Counted from the stretch's first letter, positions 1 to 9,083 are shown. The stretch is DNA of 64,000 nt from Paenibacillus bouchesdurhonensis (GCF_900155685.1 NZ_LT732548.1:1880696-1944695); one strand, 5' to 3'. A program made the numbers and translations. Notes: generated by a model from the letters alone, not told the origin.

Positions 1-1
1 C

Positions 2-1879
2 ATGTTGGGTTTGCTGGGCAAACTTTTCGTTGATATCAAAAAGAAAAAACGTCACTGGAGCGGATTTAGTCGAGCTCTGTGTACCCGGATCTTATTATCA
101 TTGAGCTTTTTGCTTATTTATTTGCTTGGACTCTATTATATACCGGAAGTATTGCTGGGCGACCTGTCATGGAACTCGCTTCAAATCTGGGCTCCTTTTA
201 CATTGATTCCTGCCATTTTTTTAGCAGGCGCCTTCGGCATCGTCTACTTCTTCTATTATGTAGTCAGCCAGTTGTTTGTTAAAACGATGGAGAAGCCTTA
301 TGTTACGATTCTTTTGCTTGGGATTGTCAGCGGCTTGGGGAATGCGTTTATCATTTACGTGATTAATCAATCATTTGGCAGAGAGGATAATTTGACTAAC
401 GGGCTATTTTTCTATTTCGGATTAGGCATCCTTATGTACGTTTGCGGTCAGCGATACATTAGCTCCCAATTAGTCGTTTTAACGAATAACCTGGTTTATG
501 ATAAACGCATGGAGCTCATCGGAAAAATTTTGAAGACACCTTATGAAAAATTAGAGCGAATGGAAGATGGCAGGCTGCATGCTGTGTTAAACAACGATAC
601 GGAAAGAGTAAGCAGTTCAGTCAATATGATAGTAACAGGGTTAATTTCCTGTGTAACTCTTCTGTGTTGTTTTATTTACCTTGGCATGCTGAATTGGTAT
701 GCCCTGTTGCTTTCTATTACGGTTATTTTTGTTATTGCGTTCGTATATTTTTTATTTGGGGACAGAGCGGAAAAGCGCTGGGAAGAAACAAGGGATATAC
801 AAACTCATTACTTTCACCTCATTAATGATATGCTCAGAGGCTTTAAGGAGCTCCGTTTGAATAAGAATAAAAATCGGGATTTCGAAGCTCATTTAGAGAG
901 CTGTTCGAATGAGTATCGATTAAAAAGAACGGAAGGCGACGTCCGCTTCGCAAATGTAAATGTGGTAGGCGAACTGTTATTTACTCTCGTTATAGGTTCA
1001 GTAGCTTTTATATTCCCGTATATTTTCCCACATTTGCAAACCTCGACTGTACAAGCGTATGTATTCATCTTTTTATACATGACTGGGCCTGTGAATAGTA
1101 TTTTAAATACTTATCCCGTATTTTTGCAAGTACGTATCTCATGGAGACGAATCGAGGAGCTCTCTGGCGAAATTACCGAGCTCCATTATGTTGAAGATCC
1201 TCTCTACAAGCCGCTTTCCGAGCTGGAAATGGCTGAGCTTGCAGTTCATGATGTTCAATATCAATACTGCAGGGATGGGCAAAAACTTTTTTCAGTTGGT
1301 CCATTCCGACTTACATTCCGCCGCGGCACAATTACATTCATTACTGGTGGAAATGGAAGTGGGAAGACAACGCTTGGCAAATTAATAACCGGCTTGTACA
1401 CACCGGCAAGCGGAATTATAACAATAAACAATAAACCTGTCGATTCAGAGCAGCTTGGGGGCTATTTCTCGACAATTTTCAATGACTTCTACTTGTTTGA
1501 ACGGTTATACGGCATCGATTGCTCGGATAAACAGGGGAAGATCAATGAATTATTAGGCCGATTGCAATTGAGCGATAAAGTAACTATTCAGGAGGGCCGA
1601 CTTTCCACAACCACGGATTTATCTACCGGGCAAAAGAAAAGGCTGGCATTGCTGCTCACTTATCTGGAGGATAAACCAATTTGTTTGTTCGATGAATGGG
1701 CTGCCGATCAGGATCCGGAGTATCGCCACTACTTTTATCATGTCCTATTGCCTGAAATGAAGAAAGAAGGAAAATGTATTATCGCTATAACCCATGATGA
1801 CCGTTTCTTCCATTTGGCAGATGAGTTGATTAAGCTTGAACAGGGTAAAATGCACGGGGCTAAACCACTTCTAACCTAA
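2..1879 (+). CDS. Cyclic-peptide-type ABC exporter (fused membrane and ATPase domains)
   Basis: Exporter half-transporter with an N-terminal membrane domain of about six hydrophobic segments (residues ~25-390) and a C-terminal ATPase. The ATPase motifs are complete: Walker A GGNGSGKTT at 449-457, signature LSTGQ at 540-544, Walker B ending CLFDE at 561-565, switch His at 598. Length (625 aa) and the compact ATPase fit the cyclic peptide/siderophore exporter family (PvdE/SyrD-like). It probably exports the product of a peptide gene cluster lying to the left of the window. The next gene follows after 49 bases on the same strand. The ATG sits at base 2, so the true start could lie upstream of the window. 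Family is fairly sure; substrate unknown. Confidence 0.85.
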   Translation: MLGLLGKLFVDIKKKKRHWSGFSRALCTRILLSLSFLLIYLLGLYYIPEVLLGDLSWNSLQIWAPFTLIPAIFLAGAFGIVYFFYYVVSQLFVKTMEKPYVTILLLGIVSGLGNAFIIYVINQSFGREDNLTNGLFFYFGLGILMYVCGQRYISSQLVVLTNNLVYDKRMELIGKILKTPYEKLERMEDGRLHAVLNNDTERVSSSVNMIVTGLISCVTLLCCFIYLGMLNWYALLLSITVIFVIAFVYFLFGDRAEKRWEETRDIQTHYFHLINDMLRGFKELRLNKNKNRDFEAHLESCSNEYRLKRTEGDVRFANVNVVGELLFTLVIGSVAFIFPYIFPHLQTSTVQAYVFIFLYMTGPVNSILNTYPVFLQVRISWRRIEELSGEITELHYVEDPLYKPLSELEMAELAVHDVQYQYCRDGQKLFSVGPFRLTFRRGTITFITGGNGSGKTTLGKLITGLYTPASGIITINNKPVDSEQLGGYFSTIFNDFYLFERLYGIDCSDKQGKINELLGRLQLSDKVTIQEGRLSTTTDLSTGQKKRLALLLTYLEDKPICLFDEWAADQDPEYRHYFYHVLLPEMKKEGKCIIAITHDDRFFHLADELIKLEQGKMHGAKPLLT

Positions 1880-1928
1880 ATATTTATTGCCAAGCGCTAT
1901 TTTTTGCGAGAATGGAGTGATTGGATAG

Positions 1929-2912
1929 GTGATTCTTAAAATAAATCCTTATGTTGAAATGGGAACCGGGAGAAACTGTTTAGAAGATGTGATGGTATGC
2001 GCATTTAAATCAATGGATAAACATTATGAGCTTTTCTTTTCCGAGTCTTGGAGCTTTGGATATACGACTCATGATCCGCTGATTGGAAAGAGAATGAAGA
2101 TCAAAAGACAAGTTTCCTATGATCTTTTGCAGAATGCACATGGCATTGAGGTCAAATATCATAAAACAAATAATTCCTCATCTGTATTAGATATAATTAG
2201 AACTCAAATTTTCACGTACCAGTCCCCCGTGGTTATATATTTAGATTTATTTTGGACAGCATGGGGAAGCCCGGATAATTACCAAAAAAATCATTTGGAT
2301 CATTTTTGTCTTGTAATTGGAATTAATGAAACAGACCAGATGATATATTGTATTGATACGATTTTTTCTAGCCAGGTTCAAGCATTGCCCTACGAGCATT
2401 TCTTTAGTGGAAATGATGGGGATTGTGCAACATTTAATATTCATCCAGAGGATTGCGTTAAGGATTGGAGAAGTGTCTTCGAAAGGATTACAAAAAAAAT
2501 ATTTAAATTAAATGATGTGCAAGCCATTCAAAAGTTCGCAGTGGATTTTAAGAATCATTTTGATATAAGGAAAGAGATTGAAGGATATACCGAAATATGG
2601 AAGTCGCCGATTGGAGAAGAAATTAGAAATGTAATTTTTGGCCGCAAGGGCTATTATGAGGCGCTTTTATTTTTGAATACAAAGTTGGGTTATTTGAATG
2701 ATCTGATTCATAAAGTGAATGAAATCATTATACAGTGGAATATAGTAAGTGGGTTGATAACCAAGCTGTACTATTTAGACCAGATGGGAAAAACGGCAGA
2801 TTATAGGGTGAAGATTAGTGAAAAATTGATAGAAATCTGCCAGTTAGAGCAAGATTTCATGAATACATTATCTAATGACTTTTTAAATAATGAGAAAACA
2901 TTTTACATTTAA
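1929..2912 (+). CDS. BtrH-like protein 1 (possible cysteine acyltransferase/peptidase fold)
   Basis: 327-residue cytoplasmic protein with a GTG start, no signal peptide and no membrane segment. The N-terminal half has the layout of BtrH N-terminal domains: an early Cys (GRNCLED, C17), then HLDHFCLVIGIN and CIDT, which would supply His and Asp of a papain/C39-like triad. BtrH itself transfers an acyl chain from a carrier protein in butirosin synthesis, and relatives are found in peptide natural-product clusters. The C-terminal half is probably helical and resembles the two later paralogues only weakly. It sits between the exporter and a serine hydrolase in one tight same-strand run, which suggests a role in maturing or releasing an exported peptide. 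Exact reaction not known. Confidence 0.6.
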   Translation: MILKINPYVEMGTGRNCLEDVMVCAFKSMDKHYELFFSESWSFGYTTHDPLIGKRMKIKRQVSYDLLQNAHGIEVKYHKTNNSSSVLDIIRTQIFTYQSPVVIYLDLFWTAWGSPDNYQKNHLDHFCLVIGINETDQMIYCIDTIFSSQVQALPYEHFFSGNDGDCATFNIHPEDCVKDWRSVFERITKKIFKLNDVQAIQKFAVDFKNHFDIRKEIEGYTEIWKSPIGEEIRNVIFGRKGYYEALLFLNTKLGYLNDLIHKVNEIIIQWNIVSGLITKLYYLDQMGKTADYRVKISEKLIEICQLEQDFMNTLSNDFLNNEKTFYI

Positions 2913-2926
2913 CAGGAGGGGTTAGT

Positions 2927-3955
2927 ATGAATTTGACAGAATGTATTCTAAATGTGGCGAAAAGTAAAGAATTCTCTGGAACGGTACTTGTGAAAAATGA
3001 GAAAGAAGTTCTTGCGGAATTAAGTTTTGGCTATGCTAATCGATCCGATGAATTGAACAATAATAAGCATACTCGTTTCGGTATTGCATCGGGCTGTAAA
3101 ATATTCACATCCATTGCTATTTGTCAACTGGTGGAGGAGGGGAAATTATCCTTCAATTCGAAATTAAAAGACTGTCTTGATGTGGATTTTCCTAACTTCG
3201 ATGATGAAGTAACCATTCATCATCTGCTGACACATACATCTGGCATACCAGATTACTTTGATGAAGAAGTAATGGATGACTTTGAAGAACTATGGGTTGA
3301 TAATCCCATGTATCGAATAAGAAGTTTACAAAGGTTTTTGCCTCTGTTCAAATTTCAAAATATGAAATTTAAGGTTGGTAAAAGATTTCATTATAACAAT
3401 GCGGGATATATTGTGCTTGGTTTGATTGTTGAACAGGCAAGTCAACGGAAGTTTGACGAGTATGTTCAAGAATGTATTTTTCATCGGGCGGGAATGAAAG
3501 ATAGCGGATATTTTGAATTTGATGCTTTTCCTCCCAACACGGCTCTTGGCTACATTGAACAAGATGATGGAACGTGGAAAACGAATATTTATTCCTTGCC
3601 TGTAAAAGGAGGAGCGGATGGAGGAGCTTTTGTAACGGTTAATGATATGGACAAACTATGGGAAGCGCTTATGAATAACCAGCTCCTTGGCAAGCCCTAT
3701 ACCGAGAAAATGCTCACTCCTCATGTTCATATTGAGCACGATGATTACTATGGCTACGGTGTATGGATTAAGAAAAATCAAAATTCTGAAGTATTGAAGT
3801 ACCATGTATTGGGGTATGATCCAGGGGTTAATTTTCATTCTGGTTATTATCCAGAAAAAAAGATGAAAATTGTAGTATGTTCAAATAAATCGTCAGGAGC
3901 GCATGATCTGATGCAAGCCATTGAGGGAGAAATCATAGAAAAAAGATTTGAGTGA
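2927..3955 (+). CDS. Serine hydrolase, beta-lactamase/PBP4* fold
   Basis: 342-residue class C beta-lactamase-like hydrolase. The three active-site motifs are visible: SxxK as SGCK (S55, K58), YxN as YNN (Y156, N158) and a KGG-type third motif (VKGGADGG). There is no signal peptide, so unlike true penicillin-binding proteins it probably acts in the cytoplasm, as an esterase, amidase or transpeptidase on a biosynthetic intermediate. A GGAGGGG ribosome site precedes the ATG. Its stop overlaps the next gene's GTG by four bases (GTGA), showing translational coupling with the BtrH-like genes. In peptide clusters such hydrolases can act in trans as cyclases or thioesterases, but that role here is inference from position only. 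Confidence 0.75.
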   Translation: MNLTECILNVAKSKEFSGTVLVKNEKEVLAELSFGYANRSDELNNNKHTRFGIASGCKIFTSIAICQLVEEGKLSFNSKLKDCLDVDFPNFDDEVTIHHLLTHTSGIPDYFDEEVMDDFEELWVDNPMYRIRSLQRFLPLFKFQNMKFKVGKRFHYNNAGYIVLGLIVEQASQRKFDEYVQECIFHRAGMKDSGYFEFDAFPPNTALGYIEQDDGTWKTNIYSLPVKGGADGGAFVTVNDMDKLWEALMNNQLLGKPYTEKMLTPHVHIEHDDYYGYGVWIKKNQNSEVLKYHVLGYDPGVNFHSGYYPEKKMKIVVCSNKSSGAHDLMQAIEGEIIEKRFE

Positions 3956-5040
3956 GTGCTTACAGTCCAGATATTTATTTTAATAGAAAGTGTGAAAAGT
4001 TAATGGAAAAAGAACTTCTTATGCATTCACCTGCAGTTTCCGGATACCCTATTCATGCAAATTTGAATTCGATCCTGCCTAATCATCCTTCCTACAAGGA
4101 ATGGTTATTTACAAACCATATGCAGTTAAGGCTGGATTGGTATGAAACTAATATTTTTCACCTGGACTTTTATCAACCGTTAATGAGGGAATACCATCCA
4201 TTATTAAGCATTCATAGTATCCAAAAGGAAATGCTCCGTTTACTCAAAATGGATATTTGTGACTTTTTTGTCGAATCAATCAATAACGGCAGTTACATTT
4301 ATGTTCTTATTGATAAAAAATACATTCCTGCTTATAAAACGGATGAGAGTTCACCGCATGATTTATTCATTTACGGTTATGATGCCAAGACTAGGGAATT
4401 CAAAGTTGCGGATTTTTTTCCAGAGCCATTCGCCGTATATAAAAAAACGACGGCTACGTTTCATCAAATAAAGCAAGCCGTCCAGGAAAATATAAATTAT
4501 AAGGAGGATACATGGGACAACATATTTGGTATACAGCTTATATCCATAAATAAATGGAAGTCCTATACCTTTAATTTAGTTTACTTTAAAAATTCGATAG
4601 AAGACTATAGGAATTCAACAAATAGTGCCAAAAGATATGAAATAATTGAGGGGATACCTGCTGAGGAACAATGCTTGCATGGTAGTCTCCATCCTGTGTT
4701 TGGCATAAGTATTTATAACAGATTGATTGAAATAGCAGGTTTAAACTTCCCGGATTTAAGTTTCCAATTTTTGAGGGCAATGCATATGTTGTATGAGCAT
4801 AAGGTTTTAATGACAAAAAGAATTAGATATTTACGTGATCTTGGACTTTTAGAAGGGAAGTTATTTGAAGAATACTTCAAGGATGTTGAACAGAAGGCAC
4901 ATGTAATTAGAAACTATATCCTTAAACATATAATTACTCAGGGAACAGCATTCAATAAGACTAAGCTGGTTTCAATGATTGATGAGTTATCATATACGGA
5001 ATACAATTACCTGGGGAAATTATCTGATATCCTTAATTAG
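3952..5040 (+). CDS. BtrH-like protein 2, candidate nucleophile Cys replaced
   Basis: Paralogue of the gene at 5081. Both share the signature H-D/E-x(4)-GYD-x(5)-F-x-VAD/IAD in the middle and LYEHKxLMxxRIxYLxD in the C-terminal helical half. In the N-terminal block the sister reads YGCLFSIM; here the aligned residues are HANLNSIL, so the expected Cys is Asn (N37). The active site may therefore be dead or altered, and the protein might be a structural partner. The start is uncertain: GTG at 3952 overlaps the previous stop, while ATG at 4003 lines up better with the sister's N-terminus but has no clear ribosome site. No signal peptide. Exact function unknown. Confidence 0.6.
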   Translation: MSAYSPDIYFNRKCEKLMEKELLMHSPAVSGYPIHANLNSILPNHPSYKEWLFTNHMQLRLDWYETNIFHLDFYQPLMREYHPLLSIHSIQKEMLRLLKMDICDFFVESINNGSYIYVLIDKKYIPAYKTDESSPHDLFIYGYDAKTREFKVADFFPEPFAVYKKTTATFHQIKQAVQENINYKEDTWDNIFGIQLISINKWKSYTFNLVYFKNSIEDYRNSTNSAKRYEIIEGIPAEEQCLHGSLHPVFGISIYNRLIEIAGLNFPDLSFQFLRAMHMLYEHKVLMTKRIRYLRDLGLLEGKLFEEYFKDVEQKAHVIRNYILKHIITQGTAFNKTKLVSMIDELSYTEYNYLGKLSDILN

Positions 5041-5080
5041 TAGTCTAGCCGATTGATCTTGAAAGGCAGGGGATTCATAA

Positions 5081-6085
5081 ATGTCCAAAAAAAATCTGTT
5101 TATGAGAACACCAGAAGTCAGCACGTATACTTCTTACGGCTGTTTATTCTCTATAATGGATGACAGGTTGTGGCCGTGGATCTACAATAATTTTATTCAG
5201 ATAACATATGCCCACACATGGGGGATTTTTGCTTTCGAAAACCATGTTCGGCTGCTTAGTAACTGCCCAGGAATATCCTACTATGAAATTCCTCGAATTG
5301 TTGTTGACTATAAATGGGATAAAAAAATTAAAAACTTAATTATTGAAGCTTTGGAAATGGATTATTATGTATATATTTATGTGGATAGGTACTATATCAA
5401 GCAGAGTAGTTCATATCAAAAATATTGTTCTCCTCATGAAGTACTAATATGTGGGTATGATTTAAGTAAAAGGACATTTACCATTGCAGATAATCTAGAA
5501 AATGGAAAGTTTATTGTAACCGAATGTACTTTTGATGAAGTAGAGAAGGGCTATTGGGCAATAAAAAGTAAATATGATTTTATGACGAATATCCGTTATT
5601 TGAAACAGAATAAAGAATACACATGTCATATTAACTTGCCTCAAATTATATTAAATATCGATAATTATCTACTTTCCAAAAAAAATTATGATCTTATTCA
5701 GGATCAAGAATTTGACTATGGTTTTGATGCTTATCATAGACTATTTGCTGATATATTAAATGCAGAAAAATCATTTGAGCTTGATTGGCGTGGCTTCCAT
5801 TTACTCTATGAACATAAAATTTTAATGGAAATGCGAATAAAATATCTGTTAGATATAGAAGTTATATCGTGTAGTTCTAATTTTTTAGAAGCGATTACAA
5901 AGCTGAAAAATGATTTTCTGGTATTGCGAAATTTAGTTATTAAATATAATCTAACCCTGGATCGTAATATATTAGAGAGAATTAAGGGAAATTTGGAGGA
6001 CAGTTTGAATAGAGAACGCAGTTATTTATTTGATCTATTAAATGACTTAAAACAAAATTTAGAGAAAGAGCACTCAGTTTTATAA
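5081..6085 (+). CDS. BtrH-like protein 3
   Basis: 334-residue protein preceded by an AAAGGCAGGGG ribosome site. The candidate triad is Cys21 (YGCLFS), the His of SPHEVLICGYD and the Asp of FTIAD, matching the BtrH/C39-like arrangement. The C-terminal half is predicted helical and carries the LYEHKILMEMRIKYL block shared with the preceding paralogue. It is the last intact gene of the AT-rich cluster, 40 bases after its sister; a transposase scrap follows immediately. Probable role: acyl or peptidyl transfer, or processing, in the pathway served by the exporter at the left edge. This assignment rests on motif order and context rather than on strong identity. Confidence 0.6.
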   Translation: MSKKNLFMRTPEVSTYTSYGCLFSIMDDRLWPWIYNNFIQITYAHTWGIFAFENHVRLLSNCPGISYYEIPRIVVDYKWDKKIKNLIIEALEMDYYVYIYVDRYYIKQSSSYQKYCSPHEVLICGYDLSKRTFTIADNLENGKFIVTECTFDEVEKGYWAIKSKYDFMTNIRYLKQNKEYTCHINLPQIILNIDNYLLSKKNYDLIQDQEFDYGFDAYHRLFADILNAEKSFELDWRGFHLLYEHKILMEMRIKYLLDIEVISCSSNFLEAITKLKNDFLVLRNLVIKYNLTLDRNILERIKGNLEDSLNRERSYLFDLLNDLKQNLEKEHSVL

Positions 6086-6096
6086 CACAAAATTCA

Positions 6097-6300
6097 TGCA
6101 CGATGGATGCGATTCACTTCAAAGTGAAGCAGGACGGAGCCATTGTACACAGGGCTGCCTACATGGTCATCGGGATTGACCTGGATGGAACAAAAACCTG
6201 CTGGGTATCTGGGGTGGCAAGAATGAATTTAGCAAGCTCTGGCTTAGCGTACTAAATGGCCTCCGAAACCGTGGTGTTCTGGATATCCATAAAAAGAACG
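6097..6300 (+). pseudogene. IS256-family (Mutator-type) transposase remnant
   Basis: Frame one reads MDAIHFKVKQDGAIVHRAAY and then an IGIDLDGTK stretch. After an indel near 6197 the next frame continues LGIWGGKNEFSKLWLSVLNG and LRNRGVLDI. These are recognisable pieces of the IS256 transposase catalytic core. Both ends of the gene are missing and no terminal repeats are visible, so the element is dead. It marks the right boundary of the AT-rich peptide cluster and suggests past rearrangement there. Confidence 0.8.
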
Positions 6301-6352
6301 CCCTCCTTATTGCTGCACTAAAGGATCCGAGAATTCATAACCAAGCGCATAG

Positions 6353-6383
6353 CCCCACCAACTAATGGTGGGGTTATGTTTTA
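6353..6383 (+). terminator. Hairpin terminator
   Basis: Perfect 8-bp stem (CCCCACCA / TGGTGGGG) with a 5-base loop, followed by TTATGTTTTA. It lies between the transposase remnant and the convergent gene at 6472. The T-rich tail is on the + side. Confidence 0.6.
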
Positions 6384-6471
6384 CTTGGAAGCCCAGTAAA
6401 GAAACATATTTAAAATAAGAGTTTTATATTTAGACATTCTCTCCACGAACCCTACGAGAAGTTGTGGTTCA

Positions 6472-7254
6472 TCACAACGAAACACCTAGCAACCTGCTGA
6501 TCAGCCCGAGATCCATATTGGATTCAAGCAGATCAGCCATAAGATCGAAGCCCTGTTCGTCCGGCACCACAATGTCCTGCTGATAGGGCAAAACTCCGGC
6601 ACACGGGACGCCGTGTTTTTTTTCCAAGACATCTATCCCTGACTGTAAAACATCCTTTATACCTTGATAGCGATTGATGAGGAAACCCTCCAATTGATCT
6701 TTAATGGACTCATCCAATAAATCAATGGTGCCGTGAATCGCAGCAAAAACTCCGCCATAGTGGATATCCGACACGAGCAGGAGCGGGGACTTCGTTATCT
6801 TCGCCGTAAAAATATTAGCAACGTCCTCATTGGCTAGGTTGATTTCCGCCGTTGAACCTGCGCCCTCTATAATGAGAATATCGTATTTGGCGGCAAGTCT
6901 TTGAAATGAATTTTCAATGCCAGCTCTGATCTCCGGCAGAAAATCTCCATATTTCGTATAGCATCCAGTATGAAATAACTTCCCATTCAGGAAAATTTGC
7001 GTCTCATCATAAGCGGGCTTAATTAGGATAGGATTCATATCCGCTTCAGGAACCACGCCAGCACTTAATGCTTGAATATAAGTTGAATATGCAATTTCAC
7101 TATGATCTCCAGTTATATAGAATTTCGAGGAAATATTCTGTGCTTTGAAGGGAGCTGCAGCGTACCCTTTGTTCCGTAGCATACGCAGCAAAGCTGCTGT
7201 GATAAAGCTTTTGCCGCAGGAAGAGCTAGTTCCGACGATCATCAAGGATTTCAT
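6472..7254 (-). CDS. Solitary CobQ/BioD-type ATPase domain protein
   Basis: 260-residue P-loop protein. The nucleotide site GTSSSCGKS is at residues 8-16, followed by APFKAQNIS, an E-I-x(3)-YIQALSAGV segment and DMNPILIKP. This is the pattern of the N-terminal ATPase half of cobyric acid synthase (CobQ), which resembles dethiobiotin synthetase. Full CobQ is about 500 residues with a C-terminal glutamine amidotransferase domain; that domain is absent and no cobalamin gene is nearby. The start was set at the ATG at 7254 because GGGTGG lies just upstream; a TTG at 7284 is also in frame. It may be a stand-alone amidoligase-like ATPase of unknown substrate, or a truncated CobQ. Confidence 0.65.
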   Translation of the reverse strand: MKSLMIVGTSSSCGKSFITAALLRMLRNKGYAAAPFKAQNISSKFYITGDHSEIAYSTYIQALSAGVVPEADMNPILIKPAYDETQIFLNGKLFHTGCYTKYGDFLPEIRAGIENSFQRLAAKYDILIIEGAGSTAEINLANEDVANIFTAKITKSPLLLVSDIHYGGVFAAIHGTIDLLDESIKDQLEGFLINRYQGIKDVLQSGIDVLEKKHGVPCAGVLPYQQDIVVPDEQGFDLMADLLESNMDLGLISRLLGVSL

Positions 7255-7444
7255 AAAGTCCACCCGTCCCGTTAAAGTATTCAATTAGGTTATTATACTA
7301 GATTATTAAAGTCTTTAAGCAGAAAACATTTTCCTAGATAAATATAAAGAAAAGTAGCAACTTTTAGGGGATTATGACGTTTATATGGATGATGCTGGAA
7401 TTTAGGGATAATGGATTGTTTTTATTATTTTACTAAAAGGATGA

Positions 7445-8932
7445 GTGAAATTGAGAAGGTTCGCTGCCATTGTATTTTGCATGATCGGTTTGTTTTTGTT
7501 CGGTGTTAATTCGCAGGCTTACGCCAATAGTGCTTCCATATATCTTAATGGGTCGCAGCTTAGCGCAGCTAATTTATCTCAGGTTGAAATCGTAAACAAT
7601 AAAGTGATGGTTCCTATACGAGTGGTAGAGGAACTCGGCTACGGTGTAAATTGGAATAAGACGGATCAAACCGTAAAAATTCAAAGCAAGCTGAAAACGA
7701 TTACGATGACGGTCAATAAGTCCAGTGCTCAGGTCGACGATCGGGTCGTCATGCTGCAGTCCCCTCTTTTGTTGAAGAACAATACTTCATTTGTGCCGTT
7801 ACGCTTCATGAGTGAAGAGTTCGGTCTTGAGGTGAATTGGGATAATCGTACAAAAACCGTGTATTTGACCTCGGATGAGGCTGTTGATTCCCAGGATTCC
7901 CCCGAATCTCAGGAGGAGCTCAAACCGGGAGTAGGCACGAATGCTGGGACTGCCACAGGTACAGCTACAGGTGCTGGCACAGGCACAGGTTCGGATACAG
8001 CATCAACGCAGGTAAATGGGAAAATAGAAGATATTCATTTTACGGATAACCGGCTTACGATAACTATGGATCAAACGGTGCAGCCAAAGGCTTTTGCTAT
8101 GAGTCAACCGGATCGAATCGTTCTTGATTTGCCGGGAACTGCTCTATCGGATTCTTTTAGTGTAAAAAATAGGGTTGATACAGGCGTCAGTCAGATCGAA
8201 TTCGAGGCGGAGGAGCATTCGCTTGTTAATAAAGTGCGATATTCCCTCTTCGATTCCAAGTCATCTACTATCCGAATTGTCCTAGATTTAAGTGGCCAAG
8301 CGGATTATCGATTGTCTACGGGAGAATCCATTATAGTCCTTGAGCTGTCAGAGAAGACGGCGGCGGGAGCAGCCAATTCGGATAATGCTAGAAAAGTCGT
8401 GGTGATTGATGCCGGACACGGAGACCAAGACAATGGGACAACCGGGGTATCCGGAAAAGTCGAGAAGGATTTTAACCTGACGATGGCTTTGAAGGTCGAA
8501 GAATTGCTCAAGCAAGAGCCGTTGATTGATGTCGTGCTTACGCGGCACGATGACACTTACGTCACTAGGCCGGATCGAGCTAAGCACGCCAACGATCTTA
8601 ATGCGGACGCATTTATTTCCATTCACGCCAACTCCGTACTGAATATACCAACGGCAAATGGTACCGAAACCTATTATTTCAGCGAAGCCAGCAAACCCTT
8701 GGCGGATGTAATGCATAAACACCTAATTGAAGCGACCCAGCTTAAAGATCGCAAAGTCAAGTACAACAATTATGAGGTGCTGAGAAGAAGCAACATGCCA
8801 GCTGCGCTCCTGGAGGTGGGTTTCTTATCCAACGCGGAAGAGGAAGCCCTGCTCTTTACGGAGAATTTTCAGAACCGGGTCGCTCAAGGTATTGTAGATG
8901 GGATAAAAGAATATTTCGGGATTGTCTCATAG
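7445..8932 (+). CDS. Secreted N-acetylmuramoyl-L-alanine amidase (AMIN + Amidase_3)
   Basis: Cell-wall amidase that cleaves the bond between N-acetylmuramic acid and L-alanine. Order of parts: signal peptide (residues 1-27, ending AYA), a copper-amine-oxidase-like N-terminal domain (~30-150), a Gly/Thr linker encoded by a short repetitive tract near 7940-8010, an AMIN domain (~190-285) that probably targets the wall, and the zinc amidase domain (~318-490). Visible zinc/catalytic motifs are DAGHGD, VEKDFN, ISIHANS and LLEVGF. The GTG start follows AAAAGGATGA. It stands alone between the divergent CobQ-like gene and a good terminator. Likely role: cell separation or wall turnover. Confidence 0.92.
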   Translation: MKLRRFAAIVFCMIGLFLFGVNSQAYANSASIYLNGSQLSAANLSQVEIVNNKVMVPIRVVEELGYGVNWNKTDQTVKIQSKLKTITMTVNKSSAQVDDRVVMLQSPLLLKNNTSFVPLRFMSEEFGLEVNWDNRTKTVYLTSDEAVDSQDSPESQEELKPGVGTNAGTATGTATGAGTGTGSDTASTQVNGKIEDIHFTDNRLTITMDQTVQPKAFAMSQPDRIVLDLPGTALSDSFSVKNRVDTGVSQIEFEAEEHSLVNKVRYSLFDSKSSTIRIVLDLSGQADYRLSTGESIIVLELSEKTAAGAANSDNARKVVVIDAGHGDQDNGTTGVSGKVEKDFNLTMALKVEELLKQEPLIDVVLTRHDDTYVTRPDRAKHANDLNADAFISIHANSVLNIPTANGTETYYFSEASKPLADVMHKHLIEATQLKDRKVKYNNYEVLRRSNMPAALLEVGFLSNAEEEALLFTENFQNRVAQGIVDGIKEYFGIVS

Positions 8933-8960
8933 GGGGGCATTATGATCTAAATTTTCTACA

Positions 8961-8999
8961 ACTCTCTACTCGAAGAAAGTTCGAGTGGAGAGTTTTTTT
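8961..8999 (+). terminator. Rho-independent terminator after the amidase gene
   Basis: ACTCTCTACTCGA pairs with TCGAGTGGAGAGT across a 7-base loop, followed by seven T residues. It separates the amidase from the CRISPR-Cas operon. Confidence 0.85.
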
Positions 9000-9083
9000 G
9001 TGGTTTACGCTCATTGTTAACCAAAATTGTAAATAATAAGGAGGGTAAATGAATAGGTCTGTCGAATCGTGTATATAAATCAA

